Shown piece by piece: positions 24,428-33,012 of a DNA stretch of 64,000 nt. Positions within the stretch are counted from its first letter, which is position 1. Every line of letters begins with the position of its first letter. The stretch comes from AC-32 sp963765785 (GTDB lineage Bacteria; Actinomycetota; Thermoleophilia; Gaiellales; Gaiellaceae), in assembly GCA_963765785.1 (NCBI GenBank), contig CAVXXW010000009.1, positions 434,001 to 498,000 of the forward strand. The letters are read 5' to 3'. A program made the position numbers and the translations under genes. The notes under the pieces were generated by a model. That model had not been told where the DNA came from. It made no database searches and was given only the letters and a program-made list of their open reading frames with translations.

Positions 24428-25169
24428 TAAGTGGAGCTCGATCAAGCACAAGAAGGGCGCCGCGGACAAGAAGCGCGGCCAGCTCTTCTCGAAGCTGGCG
24501 CGCGCGCTGATCGTGGCGGCGCGCGAGGGCGGTCCCGACCCATCGGCGAACCTCGCGCTCGCGAACGCGATCGAGAAGGCGCGCTCGTACTCCATGCCGA
24601 AGGACAACATCGACCGCGCGATCGCGCGCGGCTCGGGCGCCGACGCGGACGCAGACTCCTTCGAGCAGGTCGTCTATGAAGGCTACGGCCCGAGCGGCGT
24701 TGCGGTGATCGTCGAGGCGCTGACCGACAATCGGAACCGGACGGCCGCCGACGTGCGCGCGGCGTTCGCGAAGCACGACGGCAACCTCGGCGGCTCTGGC
24801 GCCGTCGCGTGGCTGTTCGAGCGGCGCGGCCTGATCCTCGTCGACGCCGATCGCTTCGACGAGGACGAGCTGATGCTCGCCGCGGCCGAGGGCGGGGCCG
24901 ACGACGTCGAGCGCGACGGCTCGAGCTTCCGCGTCACCTCCGCGCCCGAGGAGCTGACGGCCGTCCGCGGGGCGATCGAAGGGGCCGGCATCGAGGTCGA
25001 CTCCGCCGAGCTGACGATGGTGCCGAAGACGACGGTCAACCTCGAAGACGAGTCGGCGGCGAAGAAGACGCTCAGGCTGATGGACGCGCTGGAGGAGAGC
25101 GACGACGTCCAGGAGGTCTACGCGAACTTCGACATCCCCGAGCAGGTGATGGAGGCGGTCGCGACGTAG
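24414..25169 (+). CDS. YebC/PmpR-family DNA-binding or translation-linked protein
   Basis: A 251-residue protein opening MSGHSKWSSIKHKKGAADKK, the invariant N-terminus of the family, with KARSYSMPKDNIDRAIARGSG and VYEGYGPSGVAVIVEALTDN in the middle domains. Members were described as transcription factors and, more recently, as proteins that relieve ribosome stalling at difficult motifs. Length is normal. It overlaps pdxT by 14 bases and precedes the ruv genes, which here are 2.5 kb further on because other genes intervene. Confidence 0.95.
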   Translation: MSGHSKWSSIKHKKGAADKKRGQLFSKLARALIVAAREGGPDPSANLALANAIEKARSYSMPKDNIDRAIARGSGADADADSFEQVVYEGYGPSGVAVIVEALTDNRNRTAADVRAAFAKHDGNLGGSGAVAWLFERRGLILVDADRFDEDELMLAAAEGGADDVERDGSSFRVTSAPEELTAVRGAIEGAGIEVDSAELTMVPKTTVNLEDESAAKKTLRLMDALEESDDVQEVYANFDIPEQVMEAVAT

Positions 25170-25246
25170 CGCTTGACCTCCGAGGCGGATGCGCCACCAT
25201 CCGCCGCCTGCGGCCTCGTGGTCAGGCCAACAGAAGGGGGATCACA

Positions 25247-26140
25247 GTGAAGGTGAAGTCGGCAGCAGCCACGGACGTCGCGGCGCTCTGCGTCGCGGGC
25301 ATCGCCGCCGCAGGAAGCAGCGCGAAGGTCGGCAACCTGCCGGCGGCGCTCGACGCGAAGCCGGCGCACGGGTTCATCCTGTCGCGGCACGCCGGCGCGG
25401 CGGCCGCGCTCGCGTCTCGCAGCTGATCTGGCACAACGGCCCGGTGAGGCACGCCACCACCGTTGTGCCGGTCTACTGGGGCTCGCACTGGGGCAACTCG
25501 TCGTCTAGCGGCGACAAGGTGACGGGGCTGAACACGCTCTACTCGAGCATCGGCGGCACGGCGTATGCGCGCACGAACGGCGAGTACACCGACGCCTCGG
25601 GCAACGTGAACACGTCGAGCATCGGCAAGTCGGGGAACCTGACGGACACGTCGGCCACGCCGTCGGGTGCTCCTTCGACGAGCGCCGTGCTCGCGGAACT
25701 CGCGAAGGTGACCGGCGGGCCACCCGGTCGCGAACGCGTACTACCCCGTCTACTCGGACCAGCCGCGCGGCAACGCCGGGTACTGCGCGTGGCACAGCTC
25801 GGGGACGATCGGCGGCACCCACGTCCAGTTCGGGTTCTTCTTCAACCTGGACGGCGACCCGGGCTGCGACCCGCAGTCGCCGTCGAGCCTGGGCCACAGC
25901 CAGGGGCTCGCCGCGCTGGCGAACGTCTCGGGCCACGAGCTCAGCGAGATGCTGACCGACCCGCAGCTCAACGCTTGGTACGACCAGCAGGGCGCGGAGA
26001 ACTCGGACAAGTGCGCGTGGACGTTCAGCGGCACCGTCGCGATTGGCGGCTAGAGCTGGAAGATCCAGGGCAATTGGAGCAACGCGGCCGCGGCGGCGCG
26101 CACCGGCTACGCGAACGTCGGCTGCATCCAGAGCAGCTAG
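25247..26140 (+). pseudogene. Decayed secreted protein gene (two frameshifts and a stop)
   Basis: The gene starts with a signal-like N-terminus at GTG 25247 and continues in three pieces. The first frame ends at 25426, while the adjoining frame carries on as LIWHNGPVRHATTVVPVYWG. Near 25717 an extra G in GGCGGGCCACCC moves the sense frame again (HPVANAYYPVYSDQPRGNAG ... GHELSEMLTDP). A TAG at 26051 then interrupts GGxSWKIQGNWSNAA before the final stop. The intact form would be a secreted protein of about 290 residues with a HELSE motif that could bind metal. Three independent lesions make real decay likely. Confidence 0.8.
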
Positions 26141-26622
26141 ACAGCTGAGCCGGGCGGCTCTCCCGCGTCTGCGCCCGCGGGAGGGCCGGCCCGCTCGGCC
26201 ATCGTCAGGAACGTCACGTCGCCGAAACGCTCGAACGAGCGGACGTGCCGCGAGACGACCTCGAAGCCGGCGCGCTCGTAGACGATCCGCGCCCGCTCAT
26301 TGAACTCGGCCACGTGCAGGAAGACGCGTCGCGGGCGGTAGCGCTCGCGCGCGAACTCGAGTCCGCGCAAGAAGAACTCGAGCCCGAGCCCGCGCCCGAC
26401 GAGGTCGGGCCGGAGGCCGAGCCCGTAGTCGAGGTCGGGCGGCTTCTCCTCGAAGTAGTAGAAGCCCACGAGTTGTCCGTCGCGTTCGAGCGCCGCGAAG
26501 TAGCGCTCCGGGCTCTCCGGCTCGTCGACGTCCCCGTCGTAGAAGTCGTAAGGCGGGGGATAGCGCCACGTCCTGAGCTCGCGCTGCACCGCGCCCGAGG
26601 CGGGCTCGATCGAGAGCTTCAC
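26137..26622 (-). CDS. GNAT N-acetyltransferase
   Basis: A 161-residue protein with GQLVGFYYFEE, then the acetyl-CoA loop LRPDLVGRGLGLEFFL and the helix-strand NERARIVYERAGFEVVSRH typical of GNAT enzymes. The substrate is unknown. GTG start with TACCGT at 26631-26636 as a probable -10 box. The gene lies between the decayed secreted-protein gene and the carboxypeptidase gene, inside the gap between yebC and ruvC, and overlaps the former by four bases tail to tail. Confidence 0.85.
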   Translation of the reverse strand: MKLSIEPASGAVQRELRTWRYPPPYDFYDGDVDEPESPERYFAALERDGQLVGFYYFEEKPPDLDYGLGLRPDLVGRGLGLEFFLRGLEFARERYRPRRVFLHVAEFNERARIVYERAGFEVVSRHVRSFERFGDVTFLTMAERAGPPAGADAGEPPGSAV

Positions 26623-26656
26623 GCGTCGGAACGGTACGGCACGCCGGACCGGGTGC

Positions 26657-26662
26657 TACGGT
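26657..26662 (+). promoter_or_regulatory. -10 box of the carboxypeptidase gene
   Basis: TACGGT ends 6 bases before the GTG at 26669. Confidence 0.45.
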
Positions 26663-26668
26663 CGCCGC

Positions 26669-27673
26669 GTGGGGGACGAGCGGCCGCGTGTCCCGGCGGG
26701 TGTGCTCACGCCCGTCGTCCGTCGCCGCCGGCGGCGGGTCGGGCCGCTGGTGCTCGTAGTCGTGCTGGTCCTCGTGGCCGGGGTGGCCGTGGGGTTTCGC
26801 GAGTGGTCGTCGCACCACGCCTCGGCTGCAACCGCGCCGCCACAGGCGGCTCCGACGCACCATGCGGCGCGGCAGCCCGCCGCTGCGAGAACGACGCCAG
26901 TGCCGCTGCTGACCGGCCCGGCGCACTCTGGCACCGCGCTTTCGCCCGCTATCTCGGCCCGGGCCGCGATCGTGGTCGACGCGGCGAACGGAGCGGTCCT
27001 GTGGCAGCACAACCCGCACCGGCGGCTGCCCATCGCCTCGACGACGAAGATCATGACGGCGATGCTTGCGCTCGAGCATCTGCGACCCGACGAGGTCGTC
27101 CGCGTGCCCCCGGCCGCGACGCGGGTGCCGCTGGTGCGCGAGGGCCTGCGGCCGAACGAGCGCGTGCAAGCCTGGAAGCTGTTCGACGGCCTGTTGATGT
27201 TCTCCGGCAACGACGACGCGATGACGCTTGCAGCCGCCGTCGCCGGAAGCCGGCGCGCGTTCGTCGCCCAGATGAACGCGAGGGCGCACGAGCTCAGCTT
27301 GTCCGACAGCCACTTCGCGAGCGTGAGCGGCGTGATCGACGAGGGCAACTACTCGAGCGCGTGGGACCTCGCCGCACTCACGCGGGTCGCGCTCCGCAAC
27401 CCGCGCTTCCGGCAGATCGTCCGCACCCGGATCGCCCACGTGCCCTGGTCGGCGCCGACCTACGAGAAGGTCTACGTGAACAAGAACCCGCTGCTCGGGA
27501 CCTACCGGGGAGCAGACGGCGTCAAGACCGGCTGGACGACGCTCGCGGGCCATTGCCTGGTAGCCTCGGCGACGCGTGCCGGCCGCACGATCGTCGCGGT
27601 CGTCCTGCACGACGCGAACGCCCCGCGGGACGTCCGTCGCCTGCTCGATCTCGGCTTCCGCACACCGGCCTGA
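26669..27673 (+). CDS. D-alanyl-D-alanine carboxypeptidase, peptidase S11
   Basis: A 334-residue penicillin-binding protein of low molecular weight. It has an N-terminal membrane anchor (about residues 25-42 after an Arg-rich stretch), a proline/alanine linker, and the catalytic domain with S124-T-T-K127, S179-G-N181 and K286-T-G288, the three S11 motifs. It trims the terminal D-alanine from peptidoglycan stem peptides outside the membrane. It lacks the C-terminal PBP5-like domain. It precedes ruvC by 54 bases and has its own -10 box. Confidence 0.93.
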   Translation: MGDERPRVPAGVLTPVVRRRRRRVGPLVLVVVLVLVAGVAVGFREWSSHHASAATAPPQAAPTHHAARQPAAARTTPVPLLTGPAHSGTALSPAISARAAIVVDAANGAVLWQHNPHRRLPIASTTKIMTAMLALEHLRPDEVVRVPPAATRVPLVREGLRPNERVQAWKLFDGLLMFSGNDDAMTLAAAVAGSRRAFVAQMNARAHELSLSDSHFASVSGVIDEGNYSSAWDLAALTRVALRNPRFRQIVRTRIAHVPWSAPTYEKVYVNKNPLLGTYRGADGVKTGWTTLAGHCLVASATRAGRTIVAVVLHDANAPRDVRRLLDLGFRTPA

Positions 27674-27715
27674 ACCCACGCCGAAACCGGCGGAAGGACT
27701 GTCCGACGCCGTGCC

Positions 27716-27721
27716 TAAGGT
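27716..27721 (+). promoter_or_regulatory. -10 box of ruvCAB
   Basis: TAAGGT ends 6 bases before the ruvC GTG. Confidence 0.5.
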
Positions 27722-27727
27722 GTCGCC

Positions 27728-28216
27728 GTGACGGTTCTCGGCATCGATCCAGGGACGGCAGCGTGCGGCTTCGGCATCGTCCGCGAAAGAGGAAACCGCC
27801 TCAAGGCACTCGACTACGGGTGGTGGAAAACGTCGGCGTCGGAGCGTCCCGAGCTGCGGCTGAAGACGATCTTCGACGGGGTCACCGAGCTGATCGAGGA
27901 GTGGCAGCCTCGTGCCGTCGTGCTCGAGGAGTCGTTCGTCGGCGTCGACGCCCGCACCGCGCTCTCCGTCGGCCAGGCGCGCGGCGCCGTGCTCGTCGCG
28001 GCCGCGTCGTTCGGGCTCGAGTGCGCTGAGTACGCCCCGTCGCGGGTCAAGCAGGCGGTCTGCGGCTACGGCCGCGCCGAGAAGGCGCAGGTGCAGCGGA
28101 TGGTCAGCGCGATCCTCGGGCTGAAACAGGTTCCGCAGCCACATCACGCCGCCGACGCGCTCGCGGTCGCGATCTGCCACGCGCTCGCACCGCCGCTGCT
28201 GAAGGCGGCCGGGTGA
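27728..28216 (+). CDS. ruvC: Holliday junction endonuclease RuvC
   Basis: A 162-residue RNase H-fold resolvase that cuts four-way junctions. Active-site acids are D7 (GIDPGT), the glutamate pair E67/E68 (VVLEESF) and D143 (HHAADALA). The third acid of the E. coli enzyme is a histidine here, as in several other bacterial RuvC proteins. Starts GTG; its stop overlaps the ruvA start (GTGA). Confidence 0.96.
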   Translation: MTVLGIDPGTAACGFGIVRERGNRLKALDYGWWKTSASERPELRLKTIFDGVTELIEEWQPRAVVLEESFVGVDARTALSVGQARGAVLVAAASFGLECAEYAPSRVKQAVCGYGRAEKAQVQRMVSAILGLKQVPQPHHAADALAVAICHALAPPLLKAAG

Positions 28217-28773
28217 TCTCGCGCCTGCGCGGGACGGCCGTCGCGCGGGTGGGCGACCGGATCGTGCTGGACGTCGGCGGCGTCGGCTACTCGCTGGCGG
28301 TGACGCCGACGGCGGCGCGGCTGGCCGAGGGCGGGGGAGAGGTCTCGCTCGAGACGTACCTCCACGTCCGGGAGGACGCGCTCCAGCTCTACGGGTTCGG
28401 CGAGCCGGCAGAGCGCGAGCTCTTCGAGCACCTGCTCGCGGTCTCGGGCGTCGGGCCGAAAGTCGCGCTCGCGATCGTCTCCGGCTCGCCGCCCGCCGAC
28501 CTGCGCCGCGCGATCGCACTGGAGGACACGGCGCGCTTCGAGGCGATTCCGGGCATCGGCAAGAAGACGGCCCAGCGCGTCGTGCTCGAGTTGAAGGAGA
28601 AGCTCGGGACGATGGACGAGCCGACGCCGATCGCCGGCAAGCCGCACGCGGTCGCGCGCGACGCGCTCGTCGAGCTCGGTTGGTCGGTGACCGAGGCCGA
28701 GGAGGCGCTTGCTGCGACCGACCCGTCGCTGTCGCCGGAGGAGCGTGTCCGCGCGGCGTTGAGGGCGGCGTGA
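28213..28773 (+). CDS. ruvA: Holliday junction branch-migration protein RuvA
   Basis: A 186-residue protein with the OB-fold domain (VARVGDRIVLDVGGVGYSLA), two helix-hairpin-helix motifs (VSGVGPKVALAI and IPGIGKKTAQRV) that hold junction DNA, and a C-terminal three-helix domain that contacts RuvB. GTG start overlapping the ruvC stop; stop overlapping the ruvB start. Standard length. Confidence 0.96.
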   Translation: MISRLRGTAVARVGDRIVLDVGGVGYSLAVTPTAARLAEGGGEVSLETYLHVREDALQLYGFGEPAERELFEHLLAVSGVGPKVALAIVSGSPPADLRRAIALEDTARFEAIPGIGKKTAQRVVLELKEKLGTMDEPTPIAGKPHAVARDALVELGWSVTEAEEALAATDPSLSPEERVRAALRAA

Positions 28774-29789
28774 CCGAGACGGAGACGCAGTTCCTCGCTC
28801 CCGCGGTTCGCCCCGAGGAAGACGAGCTCGAGCGCTCGCTGCGGCCGGGCTCGCTGGACGAGTTCGTCGGCCAGGAACGCGTCAAGGAGCAGCTCGCGAT
28901 CGCGCTCGAGGCGACCCGGTCGCGCGGCGAGGCGCTCGACCACCTGCTGCTGATCGGCCCTCCCGGGCTCGGGAAGACGAGCCTCGCCTACATCGTGCGC
29001 GAGGAGCTCGGCGTCGGGCTGCGCTCGGCCGCTGGGCCGGCGCTCGAGCGGAAAGGCGACGTGGCCGCGATCCTCACCGGTCTGGGCGAGCGCGACGTGC
29101 TCTTCATCGACGAGATCCACCGCCTCAACCGCGCGGTCGAGGAGATCCTTTATCCGGCGCTCGAGGACTTCCGGCTCGACATCATCGTCGGCCAGGGGCC
29201 GGCGGCGCGGACGCTGACGCTCGACCTGCCGCCGTTCACGATGATCGGCGCGACCACGCGGACCGGCCTGCTCACGACGCCGCTGCGGGACCGCTTCGGG
29301 ATGACCTTCCGGCTCGAGCACTACGAGCCCGACGAGCTGGCGCGGATCGTGCGGCGCTCCGCGCGCATCCTCGACGTCGAGATCGACGACGAATCGGCGA
29401 CCGAGATCGCCCGGCGCTCCCGCGGTACGCCGCGGATCGCGAACCGCATCCTGCGCCGTGTGCGCGACGTCGCCGAGGTCCGGCACCAGGGCGCGATCAC
29501 GACCGACATCGCGCGCGAGGCGCTCGAGCTGCTCGAGGTCGACGACCAAGGGCTCGAGCGCACCGACCGGGCGCTCCTACGAGCCGTGGTCGAGAAGTTC
29601 GAGGGCGGGCCGGTCGGGCTCTCGACGCTCGCGGTTGCGCTCGGCGAAGAGCCCGACACGATCGAGGACGTCTACGAGCCGTACCTGCTCCAGCTTGGTT
29701 TCCTGCAGCGAACGCCGCGCGGGCGGATCGTGACGAGGCTCGGACGGCAGCACGTCGGCGCCGCTCCCGACGCCGACGCGCTCTTCTAG
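28770..29789 (+). CDS. ruvB: Holliday junction branch-migration ATPase RuvB
   Basis: A 339-residue AAA+ motor. N-terminal LRPGSLDEFVGQERVKEQL, Walker A GPPGLGKTS, Walker B VLFIDEIHRL, sensor GATTRTGLLT and the arginine-finger region PLRDRFG are all present, followed by the winged-helix domain. GTG start at 28770 overlaps ruvA by four bases; longer in-frame starts would lie inside ruvA and do not look conserved. It drives branch migration together with RuvA. Confidence 0.97.
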   Translation: MTETETQFLAPAVRPEEDELERSLRPGSLDEFVGQERVKEQLAIALEATRSRGEALDHLLLIGPPGLGKTSLAYIVREELGVGLRSAAGPALERKGDVAAILTGLGERDVLFIDEIHRLNRAVEEILYPALEDFRLDIIVGQGPAARTLTLDLPPFTMIGATTRTGLLTTPLRDRFGMTFRLEHYEPDELARIVRRSARILDVEIDDESATEIARRSRGTPRIANRILRRVRDVAEVRHQGAITTDIAREALELLEVDDQGLERTDRALLRAVVEKFEGGPVGLSTLAVALGEEPDTIEDVYEPYLLQLGFLQRTPRGRIVTRLGRQHVGAAPDADALF

Positions 29790-29795
29790 CTTCGG

Positions 29796-30269
29796 CTACT
29801 CGGATGCCTTCTGCGCGTACTCCGCGAGGACCGGCTCCCAGCCCTGGTTGTACGACTGCCGTGCCTCCGCGCCCTCGTCGCCGAGCCGCTCCCAGCCGCG
29901 GTGCTCGAGGTCGACGCGCGTCTTGCCGCCCTCGTCCGTGAAGGTGACCTCGATCTCCGTCTTCGGCCGGGCGTGCTCGCGGCTCGGGTTCCACGCGAGC
30001 ACAAAGCGGTGCGGCGGGTCGTACGCGATCACGTCGGCCCACTTCAGCTCCTCGCCGTTCTTCGTGCGCTCGTAGAGCTGCCCGCCGGCGCCGCCCTGGA
30101 AGACGACCGTCTCGGCCGCGGTGCCCGTCTCGTAGTGGTCGATCGAGTGCATGGCCAGCGGCCACCACTCGTGGATGCGCTCCGTGAAGGTCGCGAAAGC
30201 CTCCTCCACCGAGCAGGCGACCGTGACGGACCGGCGGACCGCCTCGATCGTCGTCTCCTGCGTGCTCAT
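29796..30269 (-). CDS. SRPBCC/AHSA1-type domain protein, ArsR partner
   Basis: A 157-residue START-like protein (RRSVTVACSVEEAFATFTERIHEWWPL-type opening, then LYERTKNGEELKWADVIAYDPP and RVDLEHRGWERLG). Proteins of this kind are often encoded with an ArsR-type repressor, as here: its ATG overlaps the stop of the ArsR gene (ATGA). The ligand is unknown. It is convergent with ruvB, with six bases between stop codons. Confidence 0.85.
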   Translation of the reverse strand: MSTQETTIEAVRRSVTVACSVEEAFATFTERIHEWWPLAMHSIDHYETGTAAETVVFQGGAGGQLYERTKNGEELKWADVIAYDPPHRFVLAWNPSREHARPKTEIEVTFTDEGGKTRVDLEHRGWERLGDEGAEARQSYNQGWEPVLAEYAQKASE

Positions 30270-30577
30270 TCCGTCCTCCTCTCGTCCTCGGCCAACGCCT
30301 TGAAGGCGGCGAGGGCCTCGCTCCAGAAGTCGTCGAAGTAGTCGCGGAGCTCGCCCAGCCCGTCCGGATCGAGCCGGTAGATCCGCCGCGTGCCATTGCG
30401 CCGCTCGGTCACGAGCCCAGCCTCCTTCAACACGCGCAGGTGCTGCGAGACGGCAGGACGGCTCACGGGGAGCTCGTCCGCGATCTCGCCGACCGCCTTC
30501 GGGCCCTGTCGCAGCTGCTCGAAGATCGCCCGGCGGGTTCGGTCGCCCAGCGCCTCCATGGCGTTTCTGTAAGCCAT
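30266..30577 (-). CDS. ArsR-family winged-helix repressor
   Basis: A 103-residue DNA-binding protein: LGDRTRRAIFEQLRQGPKAV, the recognition helix SRPAVSQHLRVLKEAGLV and the wing RRNGTRRIYRLDPDG. No cysteine metal site is present, so the inducer is probably not a metal. Two copies of the palindrome CTTACGTAAG lie directly in front of the gene, which points to autorepression. Start at either ATG of MAYRNAM; the first is given. Confidence 0.9.
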   Translation of the reverse strand: MAYRNAMEALGDRTRRAIFEQLRQGPKAVGEIADELPVSRPAVSQHLRVLKEAGLVTERRNGTRRIYRLDPDGLGELRDYFDDFWSEALAAFKALAEDERRTE

Positions 30578-30579
30578 GA

Positions 30580-30605
30580 CTTACGTAAGTCTAAACTTAC
30601 GTAAG
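30580..30605. promoter_or_regulatory. Double palindromic operator for ArsR/SRPBCC operon
   Basis: The perfect 10-bp palindrome CTTACGTAAG occurs at 30580-30589 and again at 30596-30605, a repeat of 16 bp centre to centre, ending 2 bases from the ArsR start codon. A TAGACT hexamer between them on the gene strand could be the -10 box. This AT-rich island stands out from its GC-rich surroundings. Confidence 0.75.
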
Positions 30606-30620
30606 CGAGCGAGTCAAGTG

Positions 30621-31580
30621 TCAGCCGATGTGGAGCCTGTAGACGTCGGTCCCGCCTGAGCTCGGCACCCAGATGTCGCCGAAGGCGGCAGCCGCCGGGA
30701 ACGGTGTGTTGCCGACCGGGATGGTCTGGATCACCGTGTTCGTCGCCGGGTCGATCCGCGAGACGGTGTTCGCGCCGAGGTTCGGGACGAAGACGGTCCC
30801 ATCGCTCGCGACCGCAGGGTTCTCGGGCTGGTTGCCGACCCGGATGGTCGCCACGACCTTCCGCGTCTTCGGATCGACCCGGGAGACCGTGCTCGAGAGG
30901 CGGTTCGAGACCCAGATCGCCGACGACGCGACGGCGAGCGAGCGCGGCCCATTCCCGACGCGGACGGCCGAGACGCGGTTCGTGCGCGCGTCGATCCGGA
31001 ACACCCTGCGTCCGTTGAGCGACCCGACCCAGACGGCGCCTCCGCCGAAGCGGAGGTTGGCGGGAGACGCGACGCCGCCGAGGCGGATTCGCCGGCCGAC
31101 CTTGTTCGTCTTCGGGTTGATGCGAACCACGAAGCCGAGATTCGGCTCCGTGGCCCAGACCGCGCCGGCCCCGAAGGTGACGTCCCAGATCTGGTCGGCG
31201 AGGTGGATCCGCTTGACGACCTTCATGCGGACGGGGTCGACCCGGATCACTGAGTTCGTGCCGTAGCCGTCGACCCAGACGCTGCCTGCGCCGATCGCGA
31301 CGCCGCAGGGGCCCTGCCCGACCGCGATCGAGCGGGTCACGGTATTCGTCGCCGGGTCGATGCGCGCCAGCCGGCCGGCCCCGTTGACGCCAACCCAAAG
31401 CACGCCGAACCCGCCGGTCTCGGAGCAGGGGCCCAGACCGGTCTCGACTTGTGCGACGACGTGCGCGGGGGCAGCCGCAGCAAGGGCGGCGATCACGACG
31501 ACGCCGGAGACGACGAGGCCGAGACCCGTGCCCCAGAAGACGCGCCAGGCGAACACGAGGCGCAAGCTAAACGTGCGCAT
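30621..31580 (-). CDS. Exported YncE/Vgb-like beta-propeller protein
   Basis: A 319-residue protein with an N-terminal hydrophobic segment (VFWGTGLGLVVSGVVVIAALA) that is a signal peptide or anchor. Seven or so repeats of about 42 residues follow, each with the pattern GxVWV...N.VSRIDPxTNKV...I.VG. They form a beta-propeller outside the membrane, of the kind annotated as streptogramin-lyase-like or YVTN proteins. No catalytic residues can be assigned; a binding role is more likely than lyase activity. Divergent from the MocR-type regulator, with start codons 34 bases apart. Confidence 0.82.
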   Translation of the reverse strand: MRTFSLRLVFAWRVFWGTGLGLVVSGVVVIAALAAAAPAHVVAQVETGLGPCSETGGFGVLWVGVNGAGRLARIDPATNTVTRSIAVGQGPCGVAIGAGSVWVDGYGTNSVIRVDPVRMKVVKRIHLADQIWDVTFGAGAVWATEPNLGFVVRINPKTNKVGRRIRLGGVASPANLRFGGGAVWVGSLNGRRVFRIDARTNRVSAVRVGNGPRSLAVASSAIWVSNRLSSTVSRVDPKTRKVVATIRVGNQPENPAVASDGTVFVPNLGANTVSRIDPATNTVIQTIPVGNTPFPAAAAFGDIWVPSSGGTDVYRLHIG

Positions 31581-31614
31581 GGTCATTGTTAAGGTCCACT
31601 TCGATACCGATTTC

Positions 31615-33012
31615 ATGGACCAGTTTTCCCAGCCGAGCTCGTCGCGCGAGCTGCTCGTCGAGCTCGACCGCGGCGTCGCGGAGACGCTCTCGTCGCAGCT
31701 AGAGCGCCGGCTCCGCGCTGCGGTTCGAGGAGGGCAGCTGAAGCCCGGCAGCACGCTCCCGTCGACGCGGGCGCTGGCCGCGCAGCTCGGCATCTCGCGC
31801 GGCCTGGTCGTCGCGGCCTACGCGCAGCTCGGCGCCGAGGGCTACCTCCTGCTCAGGCGCGGAGCGGCGCCGCGGGTGGCTGGGTCGGTGACGCGGGGCG
31901 CGGAGCCCTCGCGACGGCGGCGGGCGTACCGCGTCCCGCACAACCTGTTCCCGAGCCTGCCCGACTACGCGGCGTTCCCGCGCGAGAAGTGGCTCGCCTC
32001 GTACCGGCGGGCGCTGAAGGCGGCGCCGGACGTCGCGCTCGCCTACGGCGACTCGCGGGGCTCAGAGGAGCTCAGGGCCGCGCTCGTCTCGTATCTCGGC
32101 CGCGTGCGCGGAGTCTCCGCGTCGGAGGAGCACACCCTCGCCTGCAGCGGCTTCGCCTCGGCACTGGGGCTGCTGGCGCGCGTCCTGCGCCGGTCGGGCA
32201 GCCGGACGATGGGGGTCGAGGATCCCGGCCACGCGGTCATCCGGGGCATCGTCGAACGTGCCGGACTACGGCCTGTGCCGATTCCGGTGGACGACGAGGG
32301 CATCGACGTCGACCGGCTCGCCGCGGCGGGCCCCGACGCGGTGCTCGTCACGCCGGCGCATCAGTTCCCGACCGGGGTCGTGCTCTCGCCCGAACGGCGC
32401 GCGCGCCTGCTCGAATGGGCAGCGAGCACCGGGGCGCTCGTCGCCGAGGACGACTACGACGCCGAGTTCCGCTACGACCGCGCCCCGGTCGGCGCGCTCC
32501 AAGGGCTCGCTCCGGAGCGCGTCGCCTACCTCGGCTCGACGAGCAAGACGCTGGCGCCCGGCCTGCGGCTCGGCTGGCTGGTCGCGCCCTCGCGGCTCGT
32601 GGGTGGCCTGGTCGACGAGGTGCTGCACACGGTAATCACGCCGCCGCGGCTCGAGCAGCTCGCGTTCGCCGACTTCCTCGAGCGCGGCGAGCTCGACCGC
32701 CACTTGCGGCGAATGCGGCTTCGCTACCGGAAACGGCGCGACGTGCTCGTGCGCGCGCTCGCACGCGAGCTCCCGAAGCTCGAGGTGCGCGGGATCGCGG
32801 CCGGCCTACACGTCTTCGCCGTACTCCCGCCGGGATCCGACGAGCAGAGCCTGCTTGCGGCGGCCCGCGCGCGCGGCATCGGCCTCACCGGACTGAGCGA
32901 GCACGCCGTGCGGCCGCCTGGCGAACAGGCGCTCGTGCTCGGCTACGCGCTGTCGCCCGAGCCTGCACTGCGCGCGTCTGTGCGCGAGCTCGCCGCGGCG
33001 TTCAGTGCCTGA
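31615..33012 (+). CDS. MocR/PdxR-type GntR regulator with aminotransferase-like domain
   Basis: A 465-residue protein with an N-terminal GntR winged helix (about residues 15-85: RRLRAAVRGGQLKPGSTLPS, TRALAAQLGISRGLVVAAYA) and a C-terminal fold-type I aminotransferase-like domain. The latter has the pyridoxal-phosphate lysine in YLGSTSKTLAPGLRLGW and AEDDYDAEFRYD. Such regulators sense PLP or amino compounds. PdxR proteins activate pdxST, but here neither pdxS nor pdxT is adjacent; the visible divergent partner is the beta-propeller gene. Start ATG at 31615; an in-frame ATG at 31579 would overlap the divergent start. Confidence 0.88.
   Translation: MDQFSQPSSSRELLVELDRGVAETLSSQLERRLRAAVRGGQLKPGSTLPSTRALAAQLGISRGLVVAAYAQLGAEGYLLLRRGAAPRVAGSVTRGAEPSRRRRAYRVPHNLFPSLPDYAAFPREKWLASYRRALKAAPDVALAYGDSRGSEELRAALVSYLGRVRGVSASEEHTLACSGFASALGLLARVLRRSGSRTMGVEDPGHAVIRGIVERAGLRPVPIPVDDEGIDVDRLAAAGPDAVLVTPAHQFPTGVVLSPERRARLLEWAASTGALVAEDDYDAEFRYDRAPVGALQGLAPERVAYLGSTSKTLAPGLRLGWLVAPSRLVGGLVDEVLHTVITPPRLEQLAFADFLERGELDRHLRRMRLRYRKRRDVLVRALARELPKLEVRGIAAGLHVFAVLPPGSDEQSLLAAARARGIGLTGLSEHAVRPPGEQALVLGYALSPEPALRASVRELAAAFSA

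Noticed and set aside
31579..31614. Earlier ATG for the MocR-type regulator
   Set aside because: It would overlap the start codon of the divergent beta-propeller gene and add residues not typical of GntR N-termini.
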